The notes under the pieces were generated by a model that saw only the letters and a program-made list of their open reading frames with translations, did not search any database and was not told where the DNA came from. DNA of 64,000 bases from CAZRVH01 sp964624905 (lineage in GTDB: Bacteria > Patescibacteriota > Gracilibacteria > Peribacterales > Peribacteraceae): NCBI GenBank assembly GCA_964624905.1, contig CAZUYK010000005.1:7764-71763 (forward strand), written 5' to 3'. Made by a program: the position numbers and the translations under genes. Positions 18,526-26,489 of this stretch are shown one piece after another (positions within the stretch are counted from its first letter, which is position 1; the number at the start of each line of letters is the position of its first letter).

Positions 18526-20139
18526 TTGGAAAAATTTGCTTTCCCATATTGTCGGGTTTCCTCCGTTCGTCAGTTAGACGAAGGTCGTTCGATGGAGGAG
18601 CAAAAGCCAATGCTTACTGCTTATGCAGAACGTGAGGGCTACAAGGTACTGGAGGTATTTGAAGACAAGGCAAAGACTGCAACCAAGATGTTGGGAAGAG
18701 ATGAACTAGAGCGTGCAATCGATGCTGTTATTACCTGTAAGAAGAGCCGACCAGATGCACAGGTTGCCCTTGTAGTTCAGGACGTGGATCGCCTTGCCCG
18801 TAATGAACTCGATTACCAATTAATTTTAAAAGATTTAAATGATGCAGGGATTATATTGCTATCCATGAACCAGCCGGGGATAAATGATTCGATAGAGGGA
18901 CTATTGCAGGGAGGTATTGTGTCTCTCGTAGCTGCATACTCGTCACGGCTCACGGGGCGTAAAGTTAAGAATATGGCAGCACAAATGGTTAGGAAGGGGC
19001 TGACAACATTTAAGGCTCCACTTGGCTATAACAATGTAAATAGGGGCACGATAGATAACCCTGACCGTGGTCATGTTGAACTTGATCCTGATGCTGCGCC
19101 AAAAGTGAGGCGTGTCTTTGAGGACTATGCGACAGGGCAGTTTTCTCTACCGGAAGTTGCAGAGAGGGCCAATGCGGATGGTTTGCGGTCTAAGAGTGGC
19201 AATCTTTTACAGCGAAGTACTATCGAGCAAATTATTAAAAATCCATTTTTTATTGGAAAACTCAGATGCAAAGGAGAGGTAATTGATGGTGAGCATGTGC
19301 CATTAATAGATGACACGTTGTTTGCTCGTTGCAGGGCGGTTCTATCGGAGCATGGACATCACTCCAGCAGGAAGCGCATACCTGAGAACCACGCTAAGTT
19401 CTTTCTGAAGAAATTTTTAAGATGCGGAATGTGCGGCTATGACAAGATAACTGGTGAATGCGCCACAGGGCGTAGTAAGCGTTACGATTACTATCGTTGT
19501 ATACGTCCAAAGAAAGACCCTGCCTACCACTCTAATAGAGGTGGCTGCGCGGATATGCTGACTATCGAAGGCCAAGTAGAGAGTTTTTTCGGTTTATTTG
19601 TCCTCAGCCCTGATGTTATGCAGGAGGTAGTCGAACGCGCAAAGACCGTTCTGACCGAGATGCATGGTCATAACGATAAGGAAAAGGATAGGCTAGATGC
19701 AGAGATGAAACGATTGGAAAAACAGCGTCAAACATATGAAATAAAACTAGGTGACGGCCTTATTAGCGATGAAGTATTTGAGCGTAACCATAAGCGTATC
19801 GAGGCAGAGATGCGTACTGCAAAACTTCGTATCGCTGAAATCGAAAGCACCCGCAAGGATAATTCCAAGCTATTCGTAGCATTAGTGAAACTTGCGCGTA
19901 ACTTGCCTTATGCCTATCTGAAATCTTCACCAGAAGTGAAAAAGATGTACCTGACGGTGTTTTGGGAATATTTTGATATTGCGGGACAAGAGATAACCAA
20001 GGCAGTCCCGTCAAAAGCCATTATCGCGCTTTTGAACGAAAATCTTATTTCTCTTAGGAATGCTTCAGCGGGAGACCTGATTTTAATAAGGAAGATATGG
20101 CTCCCCGACTTGGATTCGAACCAAGAACCCTCTCGTTAA
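18526..20139 (+). CDS. Large serine recombinase at the right end of the element
   Basis: This is the likely integrase/excisionase of the 1.9-20.1 kb element. The N-terminal catalytic segment is PYCRVSSVRQ (catalytic serine about residue 12), with VQDVDRLARN further on. The recombinase domain, a zinc ribbon (RCGMCGYDKITGEC, later GGCADM), and a coiled coil at about 385-450 follow. At 537 residues it has the usual length. TTG 18526 is used because no ATG or GTG lies upstream in frame after the last stop; the start is uncertain. The last 14 codons cross ATGGCTCCCC and enter the antisense strand of tRNA-Asn, so integration at the tRNA provides the C-terminus. Confidence 0.9.
   Translation: MEKFAFPYCRVSSVRQLDEGRSMEEQKPMLTAYAEREGYKVLEVFEDKAKTATKMLGRDELERAIDAVITCKKSRPDAQVALVVQDVDRLARNELDYQLILKDLNDAGIILLSMNQPGINDSIEGLLQGGIVSLVAAYSSRLTGRKVKNMAAQMVRKGLTTFKAPLGYNNVNRGTIDNPDRGHVELDPDAAPKVRRVFEDYATGQFSLPEVAERANADGLRSKSGNLLQRSTIEQIIKNPFFIGKLRCKGEVIDGEHVPLIDDTLFARCRAVLSEHGHHSSRKRIPENHAKFFLKKFLRCGMCGYDKITGECATGRSKRYDYYRCIRPKKDPAYHSNRGGCADMLTIEGQVESFFGLFVLSPDVMQEVVERAKTVLTEMHGHNDKEKDRLDAEMKRLEKQRQTYEIKLGDGLISDEVFERNHKRIEAEMRTAKLRIAEIESTRKDNSKLFVALVKLARNLPYAYLKSSPEVKKMYLTVFWEYFDIAGQEITKAVPSKAIIALLNENLISLRNASAGDLILIRKIWLPDLDSNQEPSR
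20097..20106 (+). repeat. Right attachment-site repeat (attR-like) in the tRNA-Asn 3' end
   Basis: ATGGCTCCCC here covers the antisense of the tRNA CCA, the discriminator G and the first acceptor-stem bases. It matches 1891-1900 exactly over 10 bases; flanking bases differ. Confidence 0.65.
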
Positions 20140-20172
20140 CAGCGAGATGCTCTACCATTGAGCTATCGGGGA
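20098..20172 (-). tRNA. tRNA-Asn (GTT)
   Basis: On the minus strand the acceptor stem TCCCCGA/TCGGGGA, D-arm GCTC...GAGC, anticodon stem TCTCG/CGAGA with loop CTGTTAA (anticodon GTT), T-arm CTTGG/CCAAG with loop TTCGAAT, discriminator G and an encoded CCA are all present. Its 3' end is the attachment site of the integrated element and overlaps the recombinase coding end. A structured 88-nt element sits 9 bases upstream of its 5' end. Confidence 0.95.
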
Positions 20173-20181
20173 ATACGTAGG

Positions 20182-20269
20182 CATGAAAGGCAACCCTCCG
20201 GGTTTCCCTTCATGGGCTACCCTTCCGGCAAGGTGCGTCTGCACTTCGGGCAAAGCCCTCGTTCGACGC
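20182..20269 (-). repeat. 88-nt structured element, copy A, directly upstream of tRNA-Asn
   Basis: The element is aligned to the tRNA transcription direction (minus strand). It is 73/88 identical to copy B at 33063-33150, with no gaps. An outer stem GCGTC/GACGC encloses GGGC-TTT-GCCC; a second hairpin CATGAAGGG/CCTTTCATG encloses CCC-GGA-GGG. Copy B has GCGC-TCA-GCGC and CAC-GGA-GTG at the same places, so two base pairs change compensatorily. This points to a folded RNA or a palindromic repeat family. The first interpretation is favoured because both copies lie 9-10 bases before a stable RNA gene in the same relative orientation. Confidence 0.75.
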
Positions 20270-20346
20270 GTGTTGTTTCATTTAATAGAAAGATCAGCCG
20301 CGCTATCCTAAACGGCTGGTCGATTATACGCAAGAAAAGATCCTCC

Positions 20347-21624
20347 TCACAACTGGCATTGTCCATGCCTGCAAACCGCCCTCCTGGCCGAAATTACGGC
20401 GTAAACGCGCTTTCCGATCCATGGAACGCCCGGTACGTACAGGAAGGGGGTCAGAATCCACAGGGCGGGGAGGTGCCAGGTGAGCACGCGGAAGGCGAAG
20501 AAACCACGGTAGACGTCTTTGCCGATGAGGACATGGATTTCCCTCTTCAGGGCTGCCGGCTTCAGGTCGGCGGCTTCCTTCTTCTGCACTGCTTTGTTGT
20601 GCAGGTCCTTCCAGGAAATTCTCTTCAGCCAGTCGAAGAGCGAGAGTGTGAACATGCTGCGCAGGCAGAGTCCGCAATGCCCGTCGTACAGCGTCACGAC
20701 GCGCGTCTTGCGACGGTTGATCGCGCGCTTTATCCACGCGATGTCTTCCTCGCGTAGGAGTCCGCAGTACAGCGCCATCATCGCGAGGGAGAAACTGCCT
20801 GCATCCATCAGGATGAGGATGGAGAGGTGGAACAGAACGCCTAGTGCGAGGATTAACAGTTTCACGGGGATCGCCCTCCATTGCCTGGGGAACAGCATGA
20901 TGATCCATGCCAGTTCAAAGAGCAGCGTGGCGTGCGTGATAAGAGGAAGGACAGGGAGCAGGTGTTCCGAAAATTCGGGCCAGCGCGAGAAGAGGGGGTG
21001 ATGCAACGCGATCTCCGCCGCGGTGCCGGCGTTCCACGTGGACCCGAGGAGTTTCCACCACAGCGACATGAGGTAAATCACCAGCGCCTGCCACAGGACC
21101 AACCGGTACGTCCACGCGTAGGCAGTCACGGGCTTCAGGTACGAGCGCGTCGTCTTCCAATGCTTCCATTGTTCCCACGCCCTCGACAAGGAAAGAGCTC
21201 GGATGCCAGGACTGACGCACAGGATGAATCCGATCGCGCGCAACACCGTGTCCCCGCCGCCCAGCACGTACATATCTCGTTCATGGAACGATGCCATGAG
21301 AAGGAAGCTGACGATCGTCGTGAGGCGGGGCAATACCCCCAGCATGCTAAGAAGCAAGCTCAGCAGGAGGGTCAGGTAGATGGCAAAAACCGCGGACGGA
21401 TCGCCCGTGAAGCCGAGGACCGTGAAATACCATGAGTCTCGCGCGACGATGTCTAGGAACGCACGCGGCATGATGCCCTCGTCGCTGTAGAACATGGTGA
21501 CGTCTTGGAATTGGGACAGGAAGAACAGCAGCGCCACGCCCGCCCATGCGATGCGCATCGCGCCGATCCCCGAAGCGGACGACCGGGCGAAGAAGAAGCC
21601 GTTGATGCGTTGCAGGAAGTTCAT
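20347..21624 (-). CDS. HTTM membrane protein fused to a DCC thiol-oxidoreductase-like domain
   Basis: The first about 300 residues are a multi-helix membrane domain of the HTTM (vitamin K-dependent carboxylase-like) type. The C-terminal about 120 residues begin with VTLYDGHCGLCLRS, the DCC/DUF393 motif (DGxCxLC), which resembles a thioredoxin-fold CxxC. ATG 21624 overlaps the stop of the upstream gene (ATGA); an upstream ATG at 21642 is less likely. The gene before it encodes a membrane partner. The pair is commonly found together. Its reaction is not known; no gamma-carboxylase activity should be assumed. Confidence 0.8.
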   Translation of the reverse strand: MNFLQRINGFFFARSSASGIGAMRIAWAGVALLFFLSQFQDVTMFYSDEGIMPRAFLDIVARDSWYFTVLGFTGDPSAVFAIYLTLLLSLLLSMLGVLPRLTTIVSFLLMASFHERDMYVLGGGDTVLRAIGFILCVSPGIRALSLSRAWEQWKHWKTTRSYLKPVTAYAWTYRLVLWQALVIYLMSLWWKLLGSTWNAGTAAEIALHHPLFSRWPEFSEHLLPVLPLITHATLLFELAWIIMLFPRQWRAIPVKLLILALGVLFHLSILILMDAGSFSLAMMALYCGLLREEDIAWIKRAINRRKTRVVTLYDGHCGLCLRSMFTLSLFDWLKRISWKDLHNKAVQKKEAADLKPAALKREIHVLIGKDVYRGFFAFRVLTWHLPALWILTPFLYVPGVPWIGKRVYAVISARRAVCRHGQCQL

Positions 21625-22223
21625 CGGAAGAAGGCGTAGCAATTGGTGATGTGGATGACGGTGGTGTCCACGGGATTATCCTGTGCATCCCACCATGCAT
21701 CGGATTTATGCGTATCGGTGTACGGGATGATCTCCATGTTCTCGCGCAAGCGCACCATCGTGTTCGGTACCAAGCCGAGGTCGTTGCACAGGATTTGCAG
21801 GAAGCGTTCGCGGAACACATCGTAATCCAGGCGTTCTTTCATAAGGACCGCAGGCAGAAGCTTCGCGTACGTCGCATGGCGCCACCAGGGGAACGCGCCG
21901 GGTCCGAACGATGCGACGGTCTTCCAACGCACGCCGTCTTCCCTATCCATGGCGAACGTGCGCACCTGGCGCTGGGGGTCCGGCGCAAAGAGGTTCCACT
22001 CCTGCCACTGGCTGGTCATGAGAAGGTACGGGCCCAACTGAGGGTTCACCGTATCGCGAAGGTACGACACCAGCCATCCCGAGGCGGCCGATGGGACGGA
22101 GAAGGCGAGCACGGCGGCCATGTGAAGGACCACGGATACGGCCACGGCCGTTTTCCCGAAGAGCACGAAGTACTCTTTCAGGTCCTTTCGATGCCGGCGA
22201 AGCACGGTGCGTATGCTATCCAT
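21621..22223 (-). CDS. Membrane-anchored partner of the HTTM protein
   Basis: A 200-residue protein with one strong N-terminal transmembrane helix (about residues 24-50) and an outer domain containing SQWQEWNLFAPDP, a signature often seen in proteins beside HTTM genes, and WWRHATYAKLLP. The last codon overlaps the start of the HTTM gene, indicating coupling. It starts 12 bases after the Trm11-like gene in the same direction. It probably supplies an extracytoplasmic subunit; the substrate is unknown. Confidence 0.65.
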   Translation of the reverse strand: MDSIRTVLRRHRKDLKEYFVLFGKTAVAVSVVLHMAAVLAFSVPSAASGWLVSYLRDTVNPQLGPYLLMTSQWQEWNLFAPDPQRQVRTFAMDREDGVRWKTVASFGPGAFPWWRHATYAKLLPAVLMKERLDYDVFRERFLQILCNDLGLVPNTMVRLRENMEIIPYTDTHKSDAWWDAQDNPVDTTVIHITNCYAFFR

Positions 22224-22235
22224 GGATGGTTCCCG

Positions 22236-23453
22236 TTATTTCTTGATGGGCTTCAGCAGTACGATCTCACGGCCGACGCTCTGGTCCGGCCGGTGATACA
22301 GCATGCTGAGGCGTTCGGGATGGTGCGGGTTCACGCCGGCCGGAAGGATGGGGCGGAAGCCGATGTCATGGATTTTCTTCCATGTTTTTTCGATGAACAA
22401 GGGTCCCGCCTTCGGGAACCAGACGGGGAGCGTGCAAACGACGGGAACCCCGGGAAGGGTCGCCGCGACGTTTTCCAAGAATCCCGTTTCGATCTCCTCC
22501 ACTTCGGTACGCGCCTTCATCGCATCCTTGGCTGCCGGCCGGTCCGCGAACGCGGTGCCGAGCGTCGTTTCCGTCACGATGACGTCCGGCAATTCCTTCA
22601 GCTCAAATGCCTTCGTCGCGTCTTGTTTCCATACCGTGCTGGCCACGTCTTTTTTCAGGATGCCGTACTCCTTGCGGGTCCAGTCCAGGTTTTTCTCGCA
22701 TCCGTTCACGGCCTTCAGCGACGCGTCCGATCCGAGCACGTCCCATCCGCGCAGCAACGCCTCCATGGGGATGACGCCCGTTCCGCAGAAGGGATCCAGG
22801 ACGGTGAGCTTCTTGAGTTTCTTCTCCTTGCCGTCGTTGGCCAGGTATTCGCCGAAGTTCAGAAGGATTTGCGCCAGCTTGGGCGGAAGGAGCCCCACGC
22901 GCGTGTCGCGGACCGGTTTCGTCATGTCACGCTTCGTGTACGCATCCGGGTCCTGGGCACCCACCGTGCGGCCGATCCACAGGAAGTCATCGTCACCGAG
23001 TATCACGATCTCCACGCCTTCCTTTCCGCTGACGATGTTCGTCTTGTGCAGCAGGACCGTCGCGGCGGGCTTTTTCTCCGTGCCGATGTACCGGCAGGGG
23101 ACTCCTTTCTTCTTCAGCGCGTTCTTTCCGTCACGGTACAGTTCCCGCACTTTCGACGCGGGAATATTGAACGAGCGCAGCGAGAAGGTCACCTTTCCTT
23201 TCACGTTGGCCGTCTGGTCGCAGATGATTTGCGGGATGTCCTTCAGCGCGGATGCGTTCTCCGAGATCTTCTTCGCGATGATGAACGTGCCACCCCACGT
23301 GTTCAAATGCTTCTGCGAGAGCTCCGCTTCGGAGTCGAAAAACGCCATGGAGGAGCCCAGCATGCGCGTCACTTTCATGTCGGGGATGCACGCGTGGAGT
23401 TCGGCGAGGCTGATGGACGGATGGTGACCGAGATAGGCGACGTAGGAATGCAT
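22236..23453 (-). CDS. Trm11-like SAM-dependent RNA methyltransferase
   Basis: The N-terminal half is a THUMP-like region (about residues 60-180); the C-terminal half is a Rossmann methyltransferase. The linking signature VGAQDPDAYTKRD plus GLLPPKLAQILLN is typical of the Trm11/TrmG10 family that makes m2G in tRNA. The SAM motif is LDPFCGTG. The catalytic motif IV, normally DPPYG, is TETTLG here, a change that affects the usual catalytic residues and suggests a different substrate or chemistry. At 405 residues the length is normal. It lies in a leftward gene series with the HTTM pair. Confidence 0.75.
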   Translation of the reverse strand: MHSYVAYLGHHPSISLAELHACIPDMKVTRMLGSSMAFFDSEAELSQKHLNTWGGTFIIAKKISENASALKDIPQIICDQTANVKGKVTFSLRSFNIPASKVRELYRDGKNALKKKGVPCRYIGTEKKPAATVLLHKTNIVSGKEGVEIVILGDDDFLWIGRTVGAQDPDAYTKRDMTKPVRDTRVGLLPPKLAQILLNFGEYLANDGKEKKLKKLTVLDPFCGTGVIPMEALLRGWDVLGSDASLKAVNGCEKNLDWTRKEYGILKKDVASTVWKQDATKAFELKELPDVIVTETTLGTAFADRPAAKDAMKARTEVEEIETGFLENVAATLPGVPVVCTLPVWFPKAGPLFIEKTWKKIHDIGFRPILPAGVNPHHPERLSMLYHRPDQSVGREIVLLKPIKK

Positions 23454-23526
23454 GGGATGCGAAAAAGTATACGCGCACTATAGCCCGATCCGCGTCATCG
23501 GTCACGGTACGAGGATGAAATTGTCT

Positions 23527-24942
23527 TCACTGCGCAAGCGCATCGCTCTCCTGCACGCGAGCATACGCGTCTTTCAAAAGCATGATCGTCAGGAACACGG
23601 CAACGGGCATCAGCTGGATGATACCCCGCGCATATCCCGTTTGTTTGATCGCTTCGATCGATACGCTCGTGAAGAGATAAATGGCGATCTGTCCCAGGTA
23701 CACGATAAGGAAAAGGGCCGTGAGAGGAAGGAGCATCGTGAATGCCGTGCGCCATCGGATGGCGAGCAATGCCGCGAAGACCGGGAAGAGCAGGTTCCAG
23801 TTTCCTTCGAAGAACGTGTTCACCATGACGGCGTACAAAACCCCCTTCTGCCAACCGAACGCCAGGTCGCCGACCGCTTTCGCGTTTCCGAACGTGAGTC
23901 CGTTCGCGTACTTGTAGGCGATCCAAGGCACAAGGACGAGTATCGCGGGAATGGCGTACCAAAGGGCTATCCGTGAAATCTCCTTCGCCGTCATGTTTCT
24001 TCGTTCCATGAAGAGATAGGCGGCGACGATCAGAATGATCGGAGGGAAGAAGAGAAGCAGTCCTTCGTTCTTGGTGAACGGCAACAGAGCCGTCGCCACG
24101 CCTCCCATCCTCAGGAACGCCTTGCGCATCGCCGCATCCGGAGCGCGTACCGCGTGGAAGAACAGGATGACCGCCCCGAATACGTGCGTTCCCATGAAGA
24201 TGTCCGCGTAGGTGTTGGTTCCGTGCATCAGGTAGAGCGGCATGCTCACGGCAACGTACATCCCCAACATCGACCATGCGCGGGACACATATCTGCGCAG
24301 TGCGTAATAAAGAAGCGTCAGAGCGGAGAGGAACCACGCCAGATGTACCGCATTCACAACGGGATCGCTCCACCCGGCTACGGTCGCCATCCATGCCTTT
24401 GCCATTGGTACCGTCGGGGGGTACGAACTGACTTCCGCCGGCGTATCGCCATGGCCCGGCAGCAGCAGCTCGATGGCCTGCTCGTGGTAGAAGACTTTCG
24501 CGCGCAAGTTCCAGTTGTCCACGGTGTCGTCGAAAAACGTCGGGGTCAGGAAGAGGAACGTGGTCCCCAGAACGGCGATCTTCACGATCGTCCAGGCAGC
24601 CAGGATTCCGATCAGGATCTTCACGGGAGTCGCGAATGCGGTGGCGTCATCCAAGTTCACCCGCACTTCGAAGAACGGTATCTTCCGCACATACATCGCG
24701 ATTCCCTTTACTACGATGGCGAGGAATTGAATCGCGAAGAACGTGTAGAATGAGAGGGAAAATCCGAACAAAATATGTATACAAAATGTGACGAACATCG
24801 CGATCGTCATACCGAGTAAGAATCCCAGTGCCACGCGTTCCGCGGCGAACAGAACGGGAGTTCTGCCCTGCAGCAGTCCCAGCAATTGCCACCCGTTGAT
24901 CGTGGGGATAAGCAGGCCGAAGAGAATCAGCGGGAGTGTCAT
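23527..24942 (-). CDS. Polytopic membrane protein, probable GT-C glycosyltransferase
   Basis: A 471-residue protein with about 11-12 hydrophobic helices. The first outer loop has FFDDTVDNWNLRAKVFYHE, an acidic segment followed by W..RAK, typical of lipid-linked GT-C (PMT/ArnT-like) enzymes that act outside the membrane. TKNEGLLLF is a second family-like motif. The start overlaps the stop of the upstream gene by 4 bases (ATGA). The donor would be a polyprenyl-phosphate sugar and the acceptor is unknown. Confidence 0.6.
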   Translation of the reverse strand: MTLPLILFGLLIPTINGWQLLGLLQGRTPVLFAAERVALGFLLGMTIAMFVTFCIHILFGFSLSFYTFFAIQFLAIVVKGIAMYVRKIPFFEVRVNLDDATAFATPVKILIGILAAWTIVKIAVLGTTFLFLTPTFFDDTVDNWNLRAKVFYHEQAIELLLPGHGDTPAEVSSYPPTVPMAKAWMATVAGWSDPVVNAVHLAWFLSALTLLYYALRRYVSRAWSMLGMYVAVSMPLYLMHGTNTYADIFMGTHVFGAVILFFHAVRAPDAAMRKAFLRMGGVATALLPFTKNEGLLLFFPPIILIVAAYLFMERRNMTAKEISRIALWYAIPAILVLVPWIAYKYANGLTFGNAKAVGDLAFGWQKGVLYAVMVNTFFEGNWNLLFPVFAALLAIRWRTAFTMLLPLTALFLIVYLGQIAIYLFTSVSIEAIKQTGYARGIIQLMPVAVFLTIMLLKDAYARVQESDALAQ

Positions 24943-26069
24943 TGTTCCAGGAAGAGGAAGGAGTCGTTTTCGAATCGTTCGATTACCTTGCCGGGAGATG
25001 ACAGCGCCCGTCCCGTTTCCGTCTTCACCACTCCGTCCTCAAACCGAATGTCCGGCCGGTGCAGCACGAGCCATGCCCGCTTGGGGCGGACGTTCAATGC
25101 TTCCGAATACGGCGTGACATCCAGCGGGTAGAGTTTCAGGCGGGTGTGCGCGACGTAGACGTTTCCGGGAGGCTCCAGAAGAACGACCGACGTCGCATCG
25201 AGTCCGGAGAGCAATGCGTCGGTGCGTTCGGTGATGGACGGCACGTCCGACAGCGTTCGGAATTCCGGGGAACGAATGTCGGTTATCGCGTACGACAGAA
25301 GTTCCGCGCCCATGCGTACATCCAGGATCAGCCACAAACCGGCAACGGTCACGACGACGGTCAGGATCGCGCGTCTCTTGCGGTCCATCAGGAAAAAGAT
25401 TCCGGCGATGATCAACGCGACGATGAGCGCCGCGTAGACGACGCGCATGCCGGACACTCCTTTCGGAGGAAGTCCGTCGTAGATCGTTTCCAGCGTCGCG
25501 GGATTCGTCGTGAAGAGCGGCCCCCACAGGAAGTTGATGCCATACTGGCTCAGGACGTCGAACGTCCACATGCTCTTGATGGCCGTCATGAATTTTTCCG
25601 ACGCGCTCCAGGATTTCCATTCCACTTTCTGGATGACCATGTCCGTATCCGCGGGGAATCCGAACGCGATCACCGTCGTCTTCTCGGTCCACTGGGGATA
25701 GTCCGATGGAATGACTACGACGCGCTCGAACGTCTCCGTTTTCGGCGACGTGAAGAACAACTGCAATAAATCCCCGGGTGCGCCGTTGGTCGGCTGCCAC
25801 ATGAACGCCGCTTCCGCCGGCAACGCGTTTTTCACGTACAGGTACACGGCGTCGGTTTTCTGCAGCGGGGGATTCTGCCATCCGATCAATCCGTCCTGGA
25901 ACGTCTTGATGTGCAATCCTTCCGCGGTTTTCTCCACCGTCGTCAGTCCGTCCACGACGGGCATCACCGCTTCCGGCTTCCGGAAGTCCCATGTCATCGT
26001 GGTTTCCGCATGGCAGAGCGACGGCAACATGGCCAATGCAAAGCCGATCGAGGAAACGAGGCGTTTCAC
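24939..26069 (-). CDS. Exported membrane protein paired with the glycosyltransferase-like gene
   Basis: GTG 26069 gives a clean signal peptide (VKRLVSSIGFALAMLPSLCHA, cleaved after A). An outer beta-rich domain follows (about residues 25-180), with the feel of a carbohydrate-binding jelly roll (TWDFRKPE...WQNPPL), then two to three membrane helices (about 210-270), and a last soluble domain. An ATG at 26096 in the same frame is an alternative start. The stop overlaps the next gene, so the two are translationally coupled and may form one complex. No enzyme motif is visible. Confidence 0.6.
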   Translation of the reverse strand: MKRLVSSIGFALAMLPSLCHAETTMTWDFRKPEAVMPVVDGLTTVEKTAEGLHIKTFQDGLIGWQNPPLQKTDAVYLYVKNALPAEAAFMWQPTNGAPGDLLQLFFTSPKTETFERVVVIPSDYPQWTEKTTVIAFGFPADTDMVIQKVEWKSWSASEKFMTAIKSMWTFDVLSQYGINFLWGPLFTTNPATLETIYDGLPPKGVSGMRVVYAALIVALIIAGIFFLMDRKRRAILTVVVTVAGLWLILDVRMGAELLSYAITDIRSPEFRTLSDVPSITERTDALLSGLDATSVVLLEPPGNVYVAHTRLKLYPLDVTPYSEALNVRPKRAWLVLHRPDIRFEDGVVKTETGRALSSPGKVIERFENDSFLFLEQ

Positions 26070-26192
26070 GAAGGCAGTGTACAGATCTTGGCCCAAGAGG
26101 TGTACATCTTCCTTCCCGATGTTTTGACGGAATTTTGAATATGGGTAAAATATGCATATCGTTTTTTCCTCGTTCCTTCAGGAGACCGTCCG

Positions 26193-26417
26193 ATGCCTAG
26201 GCTTTCGTTGTTCTGTTTGTTCGCTGCACTCGTGTGCTTCGGATTGGCGTTCTACTTCGGTTTGACGCTTCCGGGGCAAACGAATTGGCCGCCGACGGAG
26301 ATCGTTCCCGAGACGGGGATGATCTCGGGCTTCTGGTATTGCCTGTTCAAAGGAATGTTCTTCCTTTGGTTCGGCTACGTCTTCGGCTCATCACCGGAAC
26401 GGGGATTCGTTCGTTAG
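26193..26417 (+). CDS. Small two-helix membrane protein
   Basis: A 74-residue protein with two hydrophobic helices (about residues 5-25 and 45-65). A good ribosome binding site, AGGAGA, precedes ATG 26193, which is unusual in this window. It faces away from the leftward cluster and ends at its own terminator. No family is recognised. Confidence 0.6.
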   Translation: MPRLSLFCLFAALVCFGLAFYFGLTLPGQTNWPPTEIVPETGMISGFWYCLFKGMFFLWFGYVFGSSPERGFVR

Positions 26418-26458
26418 GTTTCCGTCGTCCCGGAAGGGCGACGATCCAACGCCAGGGG

Positions 26459-26489
26459 GGCGACTGCACGCAGTCGTCCTCCATTTTTT
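26459..26489 (+). terminator. Terminator between the small membrane gene and alaS
   Basis: GGCGACTGC pairs with GCAGTCGTC, followed by TTTTTT at 26484-26489. It overlaps the alaS stop codon, so it serves the rightward gene. Confidence 0.75.

Larger units (their letters stand above)
1891..20106. mobile_element. Integrative element of about 18 kb in tRNA-Asn, carrying defence genes
   Basis: The ends are defined by the 10-bp direct repeat ATGGCTCCCC (1891-1900 and 20097-20106) and by the serine recombinase at the right end, whose frame runs into tRNA-Asn. The interior is more AT-rich than the flanks, especially 5.7-9 kb. It carries a DUF2779 nuclease, a GmrSD-like protein, unknown genes, an HTH replication-like protein, a tyrosine recombinase, an XRE repressor, and a type III R-M operon with a Shedu-like gene. 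No conjugation or capsid genes are seen, so it may be a mobilisable or satellite element. The exact ends are inferred. Confidence 0.65.

Noticed and set aside
24765..24783. Match to the same 19-bp site (CGAACAAAATATGTATACA)
   Set aside because: It is inside the coding part of the glycosyltransferase-like gene and the codons explain it.
20347..26096. Long plus-strand reading frames opposite the HTTM, Trm11-like and glycosyltransferase-like genes
   Set aside because: They are GC-biased shadows with arginine- and histidine-rich low-complexity translations and no family motifs, while the minus-strand frames carry recognised domains.
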